From: Anthoceros angustus
Taxonomy: Eukaryota; Streptophyta; Anthocerotopsida; Anthocerotales; Anthocerotaceae
NCBI GenBank assembly: GCA_010909165.1
Contig: VJWM01000063.1
Location: 1,674,001 to 1,738,000, forward strand
Length of the DNA: 64,000 bases
Direction of reading: 5' to 3'
Shown: positions 1 to 10,324 of the stretch, piece by piece
How positions within the stretch are numbered: the first letter of the stretch is position 1
Layout of the letters: every line of letters begins with the position of its first letter
Notes under the pieces: generated by a model
What the model saw: only the letters and a program-made list of their open reading frames with translations
Told to the model about the DNA's origin: nothing
The model's database searches: none
Program-made: the position numbers and the translations under genes

Positions 1-859
1 GCCTAGCTTGAACTCTATGCGTACTGGCTCACGAGTCATTCCCATCACTCGTTCCTTGGTTCCTGCAGATGTGGTGATGTGCACTTCACATGGCTTAAGC
101 TTATCCCGTATAGGTGGAGCCTTACATGCCGTGCCGAGCAATACCGGATCCTTTTGTATCTACCAACACATATTCTGGAGCAAAACCGTTGACCGTTACC
201 TCCCGACCTTGATTCTTAACCATGGCAATGCCTCCTTTTCCCCGTGCCGCTGGCTTCAGGTGGTCCCCGCGTAGGCTGATACATCCAGACACCTCGTCGC
301 GTCCTGCAGATTCCTTTTGTATCCAGGCCTTCATAGCTTGCTTAAATGGTTGCGTTTTGACTCCCAGATCACGCAAACTCATCACGGGCACATCCATTAC
401 CTTCTCGAGCATAAGTTCAGCACTGGGTGATTTCTCTTCAGACGTCCGTCCCTCCTGGTCTTCTTCATACTGTCTAAAAGATTTGGGCATCTTGAGCTGA
501 TTCCTTTCTTCACCCTTCTTTCTTCGCACCGCTCCACCCAAGTCGACGCTAGCCCGTTCATCCTCAGGCGACTTCGTGGCCATTAGCGCATACACCTCTG
601 GATCCGAATCATAATCCTCAGTGATAGCAACCGAACTTCCCCCCGTGCTTACACTCATGGCTAACTTTTCTTGCAGCCTGTGCACCTCACTGAGAAGCGC
701 TTTCCGGGTGTACCCCTCTGTTGATTTTGCCTTGTCAGACATCCGTTCCACAGCCCCCTTTGGCTTGAATTCAGGATGAGCCTGCCAACATGCTGCTTCC
801 GTATGTCCGGTTTTGGCACACATTCGGCACTGCTCCTTCTCCTGCGTACTAGGAAGCAC
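1..859 (-). pseudogene. Retroelement gag-protease fragment, frameshifted
   Basis: Read from 859 downward, the first about 20 residues hold a CCHC zinc knuckle (C-x2-C-x4-H-x4-C, CRMCAKTGHTEAAC), then a charged linker, then the start of a retropepsin-like domain (YVLVDTKGSG, where the usual active site is DTG or DSG). The frame breaks near 128-150. Homologous reading resumes in another frame with a stretch (KPCEVHITTSAGTKERVMGM) that continues to the window edge. A zinc knuckle directly followed by an aspartic protease is the gag-to-pol junction of an LTR retrotransposon. The extra Lys after Asp-Thr and the frameshift mean it is not functional. The element is cut by the window start, so its superfamily cannot be settled. 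Confidence 0.7.
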
Positions 860-1194
860 TAGATAATTATTATTTTTTGAATTAATAGTTTTTAACTATA
901 TTTACATTATATTTACCGATATTTAGTGAATAAATAGTATAATGTACCTTAAATGCATGCAATGCACATTGGTTACGTTGTAACCAATGTGATGCGACTT
1001 GAAGTCAATGTCGCACGGATCTATGGTTAAGGGAAGACAGTGATTTGGGGAGGGGGGCAAGCAGCAATGATGGCAGGAATCGTTGCGCTGATTCCTACCA
1101 TTATTCACACTCACATGCATGCAAGCCATGGGTGGCTGCTGAATTTCAAATTTCATGCCTTCAATGTCTACGGACAGGTTGAAATGCTGACCTC
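860..1194. other. AT-rich gap with a perfect hairpin
   Basis: There is no gene here. The stretch is AT-rich up to about 950. At 965-991 it contains a perfect inverted repeat: arms CACATTGGTTAC and GTAACCAATGTG separated by 3 bases (GTT). No function can be assigned; it may be the remnant of a small transposon end. Confidence 0.6.
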
Positions 1195-2595
1195 ATGAGG
1201 GAGGAAGGTAGCTGGTAGCCGCGCAAGGGAGGCAAAAAAAACCTAAGAAAACATGGCATAACAAGAACAGGGAAATGGTGTGAGACGGAGGTGGGCAAGG
1301 ATTGTATGCAGCCGGCAAATACACCACAATCGGGAGGTGTCTACGGCGACGCTGGCGATAGGAGGCCATAGAAAGGTGGGGAGGATGAGGAGGGTAGCTT
1401 GACTGGGCTATCCTCCTCATCCACCTAGTCTGTGGTCGAGCCGTGAGGCTAGGGGAGTGCGAAGAGGCTATCGCCACGCTAATAGGGTGGGGCCATCGCA
1501 TGGCAGTCACAAGACAGGCAGAGGCAATGTGGATGACATCGTGGAGGATAGCGAGGGCGATGATGTAGCTGTTGTCCCAGCAACACCAGGAACCAGCAAG
1601 GTTCGGGCAGGAACGGGCGGTGGTCATGTTGCTTGAGGGAGGGACAAGGTGGATGTGTCGAGAGGGGCACAAACAAGGACAATGAAAACAGCTTGGGGAG
1701 TGCGGCATCACCAGCAAGTGATAGGTATGTGTTGTCTCTTGATAGCAGAGGGCCAGGTACATAGGCAGGGAATGGTAGTATCCATCAAGTGCAATGTAAT
1801 ATATGTGTGTAGGGAACATCAAGACAAGATGTGTCGCAAATGCAAGAAGATCGCTGGGCGAGCATGGGGTGAGGACATGTGAGCCTAATGTAGTTGAAGA
1901 AATGAGGGAGGAAGGTAGCTGGTAGCCGCGCAAGGGAGGCAAAAAACCTAAGAAAACATGGCATAACAAGAACAGGGAAATGGTGTGAGACGGAGGTGGG
2001 CAAGGATTGTATGCAGCCGGCAAATACACCACAATCGGGAGGTGTCTACGGCGAGGCTGGCGATAGGAGGCCATAGAAAGGTGGGGAGGATGAGGAGGGT
2101 AGCTTGACTGGGCTATCCTCCTCATCCACCTAGTCTGTGGTCGAGCCGTGAGGCTAGGGGAGTGCGAAGAGGCTATCGCCACGCTAATAGGGTGGGGCCA
2201 TCGCATGGCGTCACAAGGCAGGCGAGGCAATGTGGATGACATCGTGGAGGATAGGCGATGATGTAGTTGTCCCAGCAACACGTGAACCGCAAGGTTGGCG
2301 AGCAGGCGGTGGTCATGTTGCTTGAGGGAGGGACAAGGTGGATGTGTCGAGAGGGGCACAAACAAGGACAATGAAAACAGCTTGGGGAGTGCGGCATCAC
2401 CAGCAAGTGATAGGTATGTGTTGTCTCTTGATAGCAGAGGGCCAGGTACATAGGCAGGGAATGGTAGTATCCATCGAAGTGCGCAATGTAATATATGTGT
2501 GTAGGGAACATCAAGACAAGATGTGTCGCAAATGCAAGAAGATCGCCTGGGGCGAGCATGGGGTGAGGACATGTGAGCCTAATGTAGTTGAAGAA
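1195..2595. repeat. Tandem duplication of about 707 bp, two copies
   Basis: Copy 1 spans 1195-1901 and copy 2 about 1902-2595; both begin ATGAGGGAGGAAGGTAGC (copy 1 has the same start). The two are nearly identical apart from single-base and few-base indels clustered near 1500-1620 and 2205-2315. Long frames cross both copies on the minus strand, but the predicted proteins have low complexity and no domain. I treat this as non-coding repeat DNA, perhaps the internal or LTR part of the retroelement whose tail lies just downstream. Confidence 0.85.
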
Positions 2596-2689
2596 ATGAG
2601 GCTGGAGGATAAGAAAGGTGAGGTATATAGATGAGGTATCTATCCAGGGGATTCCATAAGAAGGTACTTGGTGGGCTGACGGCGTCACG

Positions 2690-3300
2690 GCATGGTGATG
2701 ATGAGGAGGAGAACAGGGAGGTCGAGGAAGAGGAACACCAGCGTTCCGAATCTACAGCTACTAATGAAGAGCTGCCTAGAGAGGAATCTTAGTGATCAGT
2801 GGTATGTAAGAATCCCAATGTTAACAGCTGCCTATTTGAGGTCAGGCTGTGGGATATATAAGGGCTTGAGCAAGAGCTTTGAGGAACATGAGATGCAATC
2901 ACTCATTGAGAGAGCAGGCAAGTGTGTGTTGCAAGCCTTGTGTTGAGAGAGTTGTGAAGAGCTTAGCTAGTGAGCTTGTCGTGGAGTCAAGAGCAGAAGC
3001 CAGTTGGGCGTAGATAGCCAAATTCCATAGTTGTATTCTATCAATAAAGAGCAGCACCTCGAGGAGGTGGCCTACGAGTCGTCAATGGACGGCGGTCTAC
3101 TTGGAGCCTAGTGCTGTGTTGCGAGGTTGAGAGCGCTGAGAATTGTGCAAGTCTCTTGTGGAGTGAATTGGCGAGGTCCAACAACCTCGGAACTCTTTCT
3201 TTGGCTCTCCGGATAGCTTTTTCTTGGCTTCAGGAGTTGCGTCGCTCTCTCGTGGAGTGAATTGGCGAGGTCCTAGACAGCTGGGAAGCCAGCACTTGTC
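2690..3300 (+). mobile_element. Retrotransposon 3' end with LTR-like promoter (fragment)
   Basis: Around 2698-2791 a frame with a strongly acidic tail (EEENREVEEEE) ends at a TAG, as at the end of an LTR-element gag or pol. It is followed by an LTR-like region: TATA motif GGGATATATAAGGGCTTG near 2848, AATAAAGAG near 3042, and a repeated motif (GTGGAGTGAATTGGCGAGGTCC near 3160 and 3256). Exact LTR ends and flanking duplications were not found. An ordinary plant promoter and terminator is the alternative reading. Confidence 0.4.
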
Positions 3301-3743
3301 GCTTCCTTACTGGCTGCGCAGTGAGGGGTCAAAATAATATTGTTTGTTTCCATGGCATGTGAAACACTCTCAATTTATTTTTTCCTTTGATTATTATATC
3401 TGTAGAATATGAAAAGAGGAGAAGAAGGATGATATTGAAGTTAATCGTTTAATCTGGGTTTCTTTCTATCTGGAATTCTTGCGCGCGAAACCACCTTATT
3501 GAATTGTAAATCGTAATCTGGAAAACAAAGCTGATCAAAATAATGCGACAGCATAAGATTACAACCTAATGCGGGTTATGGAGACCACGCTCAAAGTGTG
3601 CAAACATTTGTTGGAAGAGGTGGATGACTCCTGCGCTGCTGCGAGGACTCTACTCGAGGCGCCGCATCCCATGCCGGTTTCTGGTAAAAGGAAGGGTTCG
3701 CTTTCTGCATTCGAGTCTTTCATACCGGATGCTCTGCGTCGGC

Positions 3744-3908
3744 ATGGAGACATACGAGAAGAGGGGTTTGGTGATCGGACTGGTCGGGGTCCTGGTGACG
3801 TTCAAGTCGTATGATCAGACGTATGTGAGCCCGACCACCGCCCTCCTTATAGGGCTCCTTTTGCTGGCGCTGGGCCTCGTCGTCAAAGAAGGATACACGC
3901 CGCTGTGA
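3744..3908 (+). CDS. Putative 54-aa two-pass membrane protein
   Basis: A short ORF begins ATG GAG ACA TAC GAG AAG and ends TGA. The product has a charged start (METYEKRG), a hydrophobic helix (LVIGLVGVLVTF), a polar loop (KSYDQTYVSP) and a second, stronger helix (TTALLIGLLLLALGLVV), then a charged end (KEGYTPL). That pattern suggests a hairpin membrane protein. The frame stays open upstream to about 3624, so the true start may lie in an upstream exon. I do not recognise the family. It lies head to head with KAE1 on the other strand. Confidence is moderate because such a short hydrophobic frame can arise by chance. Confidence 0.4.
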   Translation: METYEKRGLVIGLVGVLVTFKSYDQTYVSPTTALLIGLLLLALGLVVKEGYTPL

Positions 3909-4120
3909 CATTGTCTGCTGTATTCGAGTAGGCATTCGAGCAAAGACGAAGCCTGACAACATCCGGCGTGATCAGCAGATTTGGATTTCAGCATGTTTTG
4001 GTTTGGAGATCGCAGGATGACAGCTTGAAAGGATCACGACGGCTGAACAATTAACGATGTCATAGTGTAGACGACTTTGGAGTTCAAGAGTGTACTTTAC
4101 TTGATTGGCAGCTAGCAGAT

Positions 4121-5383
4121 CTATGTAGCAACAAACTCGCTTACTGGCTTGCCCCTCCATACAGCTAGGACCTCATCGGTCCGAAATCTCTGAGTGCAAG
4201 TTGTTTCTTCCATTGGAGTAGTGATTCCATGTTCATACGCCAAAAGGCCTGTGTATGCGATCATGGCTCCATTATCCACGCAATAGCGATCGTCAGTTGC
4301 GAACAGCCTACCCCCTCGCTCATCACACATGACCTGCATCATCTGTTGCAGCCGCATGTTGCATCCAACTCCACCTACTATCAGAACGTCTTGTTTATCG
4401 GTGTGAGCCATTGCCCTCTCGGTGATCTCCACGAGCATTGCGAACACCGTCTCCTGAGCACAAGCAGCACAAGAAAGCTCTGTAAGCCCGTGGGCTAGGT
4501 GGGTATCAAGGCAGTTACTACCACCACGTAATTGAGAACAAAGCATGTTAACCAGAAAGTGAGCCAGAAAGCACCTGCAACGAGAAACAAAGGTCTGCAG
4601 GAGAGCACTCCTTGGCAGCTAGTTTTTCAATGGCAGCAGCTTCGATGAAGCTCAGGATGCCACTAAAGGAAACATCCATGCCTTTCACCACGTACGGCAG
4701 CTCAATGAACTCCTTCCCTTGTTTGGCTAGCTGTGCCACTTACGACAAACATGACATTCTTGAAGTGAGCAGACGAATCAAAGCACAACCAAAGACCGAA
4801 ACATCAACACAAAATCGAAACAGACCGATCGAGTTACCTGTTCGATATTGTAGCCAGGGTTAGGGTCGTTTGAAATTTTCAGCACCCTGGCAAACCGGTC
4901 CAAACAGTTGCCCACAGCGAGGTCGATAGTTTCACCAAAAATCCTATACCGACCCTCACTATAGGCAATCACCTGCGTATTTCCCCCACTGACGTACAGA
5001 ACTACAGGATCAACGGCCCCCGTCACAACCCTCCCCATCTCTATGTGTGCCACGCAGTGGTTCACAGCTACAATCGGCTTTTTCCACAGCTGCGACAAGA
5101 CCCTAACCACGACAGCGGACACCTGCAACGGGGCCCCCATCCCAGGCCCCTTGGTGTAGCAAAGACAGTCAATGTCACTCCCTTCTAACCCGGCCTCCTT
5201 CAAGGCAGCCCGCACCAGTGGCAGGACATGCTGCTGGTGATGCACGGCAGTCTCCCGTGGGAGAAAGCCATGGCCGGGAGGAGTGATGTAGGTGTGCCGC
5301 GGGTTAGCAAGAATTGTGCCATCAGACTTCACAATTCCAATGCCAATCTTGTTAGCAGAACCTTCGAACCCTAACGCAATCAT
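4121..5383 (-). CDS. KAE1: tRNA N6-adenosine threonylcarbamoyltransferase KAE1/OSGEP
   Basis: This is the catalytic subunit of the KEOPS complex. It transfers the threonylcarbamoyl group to A37 of ANN-decoding tRNAs, forming t6A in the cytosol and nucleus. Exons are 5383-4838, 4730-4575 and 4453-4121, with introns of 107 and 121 bp. Both junctions keep phase 0 and give 344 aa, close to the usual 335-355. The start [16 protein letters not shown] is the canonical N-terminus of the eukaryotic enzyme. The metal ligands H109 and H113 (NHCVAH) and D294 (CVDNG) are present, as are the phosphate-binding stretches YVSGGNTQV and IVGGVGCN. The second exon begins LAKQGKEF, directly after GYNIEQ. Nothing suggests damage. 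Its start is 249 bp downstream of the MZT1 stop codon, in the same orientation. This is the cytosolic rather than the organellar (OSGEPL1/Qri7) form. Confidence 0.95.
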
Positions 5384-5632
5384 GGCCAGCAAGAAAGCTC
5401 CAGCTCCCCGCCACTGCAACAAGACTCCTACAAACTACACACCTCGCCTCATAAAGAACTCTGCTATCCTAGTCCCCGACCCTCCCCTCAACTCCAGCCA
5501 ATTCAAAAGCATCCACGAACTCAACCAGACCAAAACACGCCTCCCAAACATCCCCGTCTCCAAAAAATGCATCAAGAAACTAAAATCCAGCACACTCTAC
5601 CGCGCCTCATCAAACTGCACTCCACAACAGCA

Positions 5633-5830
5633 TCAATTCCGAGCCAAAGCCGCAGCCTCCCGGCGGAGCTCCTTGACCATGGCAGACAGAGCCTCAGGAT
5701 TGACTCCGTGTTCACACAGCGCCACCAGAATAGCGAGGGTCTGCCTGTCGAGACCAGTGTTCAGCAGGTTGGACATGGCCACCACCACGTCCAGCGCCTC
5801 CCTCGCCTGCTGCAGTCCCACACTGTCCAT
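5633..5830 (-). CDS. MZT1: Mitotic-spindle organizing protein 1 (MOZART1/GIP1)
   Basis: A single-exon gene for a 65-aa protein. The core (ALDVVVAMSNLLNTGLDRQ, then LCEHGVNPEALSAMVKELRR) matches the MZT1/GIP1 family known from plants, animals and fission yeast. These small helical proteins bind the N-terminus of GCP subunits of the gamma-tubulin ring complex and help recruit it to microtubule-nucleating sites. In plants they also act at the nuclear envelope. Length is typical (plant members about 70 aa). The only upstream in-frame ATG that fits the family is the one chosen, MDSVGLQQAREAL. It lies upstream of KAE1 on the same strand and divergent from SWEET. Confidence 0.92.
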   Translation of the reverse strand: MDSVGLQQAREALDVVVAMSNLLNTGLDRQTLAILVALCEHGVNPEALSAMVKELRREAAALARN

Positions 5831-6405
5831 GACTAGTTTGGCAGGGCGCTCACAAGCTGGCGCGAGCTACCTGTAAATTAACGCCTGTCTAACTAACACA
5901 TTCAGATTCGTCGTTATCTTTCCCTCAATTCTTCCCTTTTCGACCCAAGCCAAATCCCGCCTCCCGCAGTCCCTCTCCACTGGCGTGTAGTCGTCACCTG
6001 AAGGTTTATCCATATAAAAGTCACAATTGGCAGTTTGATCCACAAAAGATTTAGAGTATCAGCATGTCTAGGAGTCTTACTTGTCGATCTTTGGAAGTTT
6101 TATCCATAAAACTCACATTTGGAAGTATTACCCACAAAAGATCCAGAGTATCAAGATGTCTAGGAGTCCTATTCGTCATTTTTGGAAGTCTCATCCCTAA
6201 CGAGATTTACAGGATCACCATCTTACAGAACTTCTAGCTGTGAAGACACACACTAATTTGGTCCGTCCCAAGGGAGTATATCAAGCTGCTTCCTCTGGCT
6301 CCCTAAGCCATTGTCCCCCTTGAGGCATTGTCTCTTGAACGTCTTCTAGCTTGTTGGTGTTGGCGTACTTAGCCTGGTTCATTTCCCTCACGGGAGGTGG
6401 ACAAC
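5831..6405. other. Intergenic region between MZT1 and SWEET
   Basis: This 575-bp region separates two divergent start codons and must hold both promoters. It contains two related blocks of about 90 bp (near 6003-6090 and 6098-6190) sharing AAAAGAT, AGAGTATCA and ATGTCTAGGAGTC, so a local duplication has occurred in the shared upstream DNA. I see no convincing TATA box assignable to either gene. Confidence 0.5.
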
Positions 6406-7733
6406 ATGACTGCTTCGCATCAACATGCTCACCTTGCTCGCCTTGTGTTCGGCATCGTTGGTATTTATTGTTTTCTGATTTTCATATAAAGTTTTGATTC
6501 ATGTTTTGAATAATTTAGAAATGATTTAATGGTCATAAATTTTAATTATTATTACATTAATTTTGATGTATTTGTGACAGGAAATATAACATCCTTGAGC
6601 ATTTTCTTATCACCTATGTAAGTTTTATTAATCATGTAATTAAATCTATTTTATGTACTTTACATTGTTTTTATTAATTTATTTGTTATTTATCTATGAA
6701 TTTATATGGCTTGCTTACGAGATTGCATCACTTATTAATTTCTTGTTGTCCGAATGCAGCCAGATGTTTTATTTGATGTACAAGAGCGCCACCACTTTAG
6801 AATACTCTCCTGTGCCGTATCTTTGTACCCTTCTCAATTGTGTGTTTTGGGTCTTCTATGGCACAAAGAAAGTTCAGTCGGATGGTACGCTAGTGTACAC
6901 GGTTAATGGAGTGGGAGCTATCATGCAACTCATCTATATTGCTGTCTTTTTCTATTATGCCAAACGCAAAATTCGGGTTCGTATTTTGAATCTTGGGTTT
7001 GTTGGAAAGCTTAATCTCATGGTGTTAGACAGATTATGGTTGTCCAAGTTTTTGATGTAGTTGCATTGTGTGCAGTTGCAAATTGTCGGGTTGTTTATAG
7101 TCGTGGTAGTAATTGCAATGGCGGTTATTCTACCTGTGTTGCTCGTTGAACATAAGCCCCATGATAGAAAACTCATCATGGGCCTTGTATGTGTTATCTT
7201 TTGTTCTTTGATGTATGCTTCACCTCTAAGTGTGCTGGTACGTGTACTTCTCCTTGAGCTTTTTTAATGCATTTTGTAGGTAAATTCAAAAAGATTAGAA
7301 GAGGTAACTTAGTGCCTAATTGTGTGATGCAGAGGAAGGTTATTCGTACCAAGAGCGCGAAATCTTTGCCTCTTTATTTATCAATGACATTGGTTGCAAA
7401 TGGTTTGGTTTGGAGTCTATATGCAGTCATGCCTGGATATTTCGATCCTTATATTTTGGTACGCGTTGATTTTAATTTTATGAATTTAATTATATTCAGC
7501 TTAAATAGGCCTAAATTTTTAATGTTGTTTTTTTTTGGGAATAACAGATTCCGAACGGAGCAGGTTTCTTTTTGGGGGTTATTCAAGTGATCCTGTTTCA
7601 TGTGTATAATAAGGAACCTGCAAAAGCTGTACCACCCACGATTCAGTCTTTGAGAAAAGCACATGAAGCTGTTGATATCAAAGATGAAGCTGATCATCAG
7701 CATGCTCGTGGAGAAATCAAATTTCAGCTTTAG
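6406..7733 (+). CDS. SWEET: SWEET bidirectional sugar transporter
   Basis: A seven-helix uniporter of the MtN3/saliva family that moves glucose or sucrose across the plasma or vacuolar membrane. Six exons were resolved: 6406-6460, 6581-6617, 6760-6976, 7076-7237, 7333-7458 and 7548-7733. All junctions are GT-AG and phases close to 260 aa, typical for the family. The first MtN3 repeat runs from about residue 12 to 100 (LVFGIVGN, SPVPYL, LLNCVFWVFYG, TVNGVGAIMQLIYIAVFF). The second runs from about 115 to 205 (MYASPLSVL, VIRTKSAKSLPLYLS, NGLVWSLYA, IPNGAGFFLGVIQVILF). The conserved Pro and Asn residues of the pocket are present. The tail is short, hydrophilic and His-rich. Clade and substrate cannot be told by eye. 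Introns are AT-rich compared with the exons. Confidence 0.95.
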
Positions 7734-8061
7734 CTTTAGTACCAATAAAAACTATGAATGTTGTTTGATTTGTGGAAAAAATCTACACAAATCAAATTTT
7801 CACGTGATTGGGAGTGTTGTTTTGGGAGTTTATCTAGAGAGACCCCGTGAAAGATAACAACACTATTTCTGTATCCATTCGGAATTTTGACAGATTATTT
7901 TGTTTTTTCTATTCAGTTGGTTTAATTATATTTAATATATAATTAAATAATCATGATGTATATTCAAATTCAGAAGATAAATATTTTAAAATATTTTATT
8001 TTGATTGACTGAATTCAGATTAAAAATTATTTATTATAAAAGATTAAAAATTCTAATATAT

Positions 8062-8638
8062 TTAAGGAGGGCAGTAAGGATCCCAACACTGACCTCGATC
8101 GAAAATAGCTGTGCAGTTGCGATAATTTTCTGTATGAAATAATCAATCCTCTTGTTAGATGTTGAGTGTTTGGAATAGCAGATTTGACCACAAGGCACAA
8201 ATGAATGTTTAAACTCACCCCAAGTAACAACGCTAAGAGATGATGGGTCATACATCAGGTTGCCAAGCGACACAGTGCTCTTCAACCAGCAAGCGAATGT
8301 GGGCGGATCAGTTTGTAGATCTTGCCACTGAAAGAGTAAGCACCCAGGGGTCTGGAAACAAGCTAAGGCGCAGCGGGAAGGGTTGCGCAATCCAAGTATA
8401 TGCTGAAGTATTTTCTCACGACCAAAATCTGAGAACGGGTACACGGTGCACCACCACCGCTCCCACTGACCTGGACACACACCCACAGAGTTTTCTAGGG
8501 CACAATGGTTTGCAAGCTCAGCCACACCGATCTTGGTAATCAAAGGAAACAGTACCAAGCCAGGTATTTCTAACCTGAAGCCATTGCAACCACTAGAGCA
8601 AGCAGGCATAGCAGCAGCAGTCGTCTCGCCATTGACAT
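8062..8638 (-). CDS. Small secreted Cys-rich protein, PAN/apple-like
   Basis: Three exons (8638-8575, 8470-8219, 8108-8062) join with matching phases into a 120-aa protein. Residues 1-21 (MSMARRLLLLCLLALVVAMAS) are a clear signal peptide. The mature part has seven cysteines in a spacing reminiscent of a PAN/apple module (RCALAC, TPGCLLFQW, FACWLKS) and ends GQCWDPYCPP, a tail that appears only after splicing and supports the model. Trp is frequent. The function is unknown; PAN-like modules bind protein or carbohydrate. Its 3' end faces the SWEET 3' end across 328 bp of AT-rich DNA. The fold name is an inference from the Cys/Trp pattern; the gene model itself is more secure, because two splice junctions each restore an open frame. 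Confidence 0.7.
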
Positions 8639-9460
8639 GTTTCAGTGGCCACATGAAATTGAGCACTGAAGATGCTCCTTAAGTACCAACATCAGTCCTC
8701 TGTAAACCATTATAATACTATTTATACACTTCCCGGAGTGTGAAAAGTACCAGTGTGAAAAGATTCCCTTGGAGCATAAAACGCATCTAGGGTCCACAAC
8801 ACGAAGTTCCTGGGAACCTCAACTCTGGTGAAAAAGCGTTTGTAATTTTAGAATGCCGAGAGGTAGGTCTGTGAGATGTGGCAGCCACATCTGACCTGGA
8901 GTGATATTACAAGCCCGACAAATAAAGCAGGGAGAAATGCGCACCTCGATCAAACGCTGTGAAGATCCACAACAAATTCGGTGACAAGCAAGTACAACTG
9001 GTGACGTGCATTTCGACTACAGCAGAATCCAAACACCTATGTACATCAATCTGAAGCAGGGGGTGCCCACGCAGTAACGCAACATTTTCCTACATGTCGG
9101 AGCAGAAGATTAGTTTGCTAACTCCTCCTTGGTGCCTAGGAGCTCCCCGGACATGTGGCCACCCATCCCGATCAAGATGTACAGACCAGGCTTGATGGAA
9201 GGCATCCAAATCCAAACGTACACGTGCCAGAAAACTCTCGCAGCATTTCTCCCTGGCTTCACAAACAAAAGCCCCACGCCATGAGACGGCAACATTCCAA
9301 ACAACTCACATACAAAAAACCAACGGCCATATCGCTCGACTTCCAGCCGTGCAGATGCTAGCCTCCCCGATCCCTGGCACCCACAAGATGTAAAGCCTTA
9401 CCAAGGCAGCCCCGACAACCGGCTTCGGAGAATGCCAGGTGTTCCACACTCAGGATCCAC
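8639..9460. other. Intergenic region without a recognised gene
   Basis: About 820 bp lie between the start of the secreted-protein gene and the last exon of the NDUFAF8-like gene, both on the minus strand. It should hold the promoter of the former and the 3' UTR of the latter. Frames at 9110-9361 overlap on both strands with no domain. I see nothing else. Confidence 0.5.
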
Positions 9461-9840
9461 TCATCCTTTCTGCTTCAGCTGCGCACAGAATCATGCTCAG
9501 ATCATCGCCACAAAACAGCAGCCATCGCCTGCGAAGGACCCAACTCGAACTGAAACCCTAATCCCGAAACCTACCGCGGTTCGCATGCATGCCTTCAGAG
9601 CCAGGAATTCCTTCTCGCACACCCCTTTCTCCACCTTGGGAGTCACACGAGCCACGCACTGCCCGTACTCCTTCATCTGCTTTGCCCATGGCAGTTTTGA
9701 ATCAAGTGTTATCATCCAATTCAAACAGGAGAATGTCACTTCAAGCAATCTTCCTTGTGCTCACTCACACTGGAGGCACATTGCAGCAGAACTTTCTTCA
9801 GCGGGGATGGCCTTGGCATCCGTCCGCCTTCGCCGGCCAT
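9461..9840 (-). CDS. NDUFAF8: Twin-CX9C protein, NDUFAF8-like complex I assembly factor
   Basis: Three exons (9840-9769, 9676-9575, 9478-9461) give 63 aa with phase 0 at both junctions. The first exon supplies MAGEGGRMPRPSP and the first Cys, the middle exon supplies MKEYGQCVARVTPKVEKGVC and the rest of the core, and the last, only 18 bases long, encodes LKQKG. The spliced protein has C21-x9-C31 and C44-x9-C54, a twin CX9C helical hairpin, in the order typical of the NDUFAF8 family (YGQCVARVTP, CEKEFLALKACM). Such proteins are oxidatively folded in the mitochondrial intermembrane space by MIA40; NDUFAF8 works with NDUFAF5 in complex I assembly. The twin motif closes only with the splice sites chosen, a strong check on the model. 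Another small CHCH protein is the alternative. Confidence 0.85.
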
Positions 9841-10324
9841 GCCAGCTCGGGGCTCAGTCGTGAAATTCCTAGGGCTGACTTGCGACCACGACAATCGAGA
9901 CGTCTCACGAGGAACTCGTTCCGTCAGTCTCGTTTCACTTCTGCAGCTGTGACCTCGGGGGGCGAACTCGCGGAAATCGTAGTACACTAGTGGCTGTGTC
10001 CCGCGGTTTGCTATGTTGATCTCTGCGCGGAAGGGCTCGTGGTGGATGCATTGCACACCAGTCGAGTATACCGTATGTATGAGGACATCATGTGCCGCAT
10101 ACACGGCCGTATGTGCCACAGCATTAATCTCTTCGGAGAACGAGACGCAGGCCTTCCTAAAAGTGCGAAGGCGAAAGTTTGATTGACCTAAGGCCATGCT
10201 GCTTTAGCAAGGGGAACGTTTCTGACCTAAAGAGCACACTGTTCTTGTGAGCTTCACCAAGGTGAGGCTATCGAGCTGTGCGCGTAGAAGCATCTCTTCC
10301 AGCCTCGGCGCCGGGCCGGTGAAG
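9841..10324. promoter_or_regulatory. Shared upstream region of NDUFAF8-like and TIM9
   Basis: The start codons of two divergent genes are 484 bp apart, so this is a candidate bidirectional promoter. The half next to TIM9 and the half next to NDUFAF8 are both GC-moderate and lack an obvious TATA box. A minus-strand frame of up to 153 codons (from 10197) runs through it and into the first NDUFAF8 exon in frame. It has no recognisable domain and is most simply chance or 5' UTR, although an N-terminal extension cannot be excluded. Confidence 0.5.

Noticed and set aside
1193-2572. 459-codon minus-strand frame across the 707-bp duplication
   Set aside because: It exists because the duplication kept frame; composition is Ser/Pro/His/Cys-rich with no domain, and the other strand is open as well.
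9736-10197. 153-codon minus-strand frame running into NDUFAF8-like exon 1
   Set aside because: No recognisable family; the short start at 9840 gives the expected NDUFAF8 length, and a longer start would fill the whole divergent promoter.
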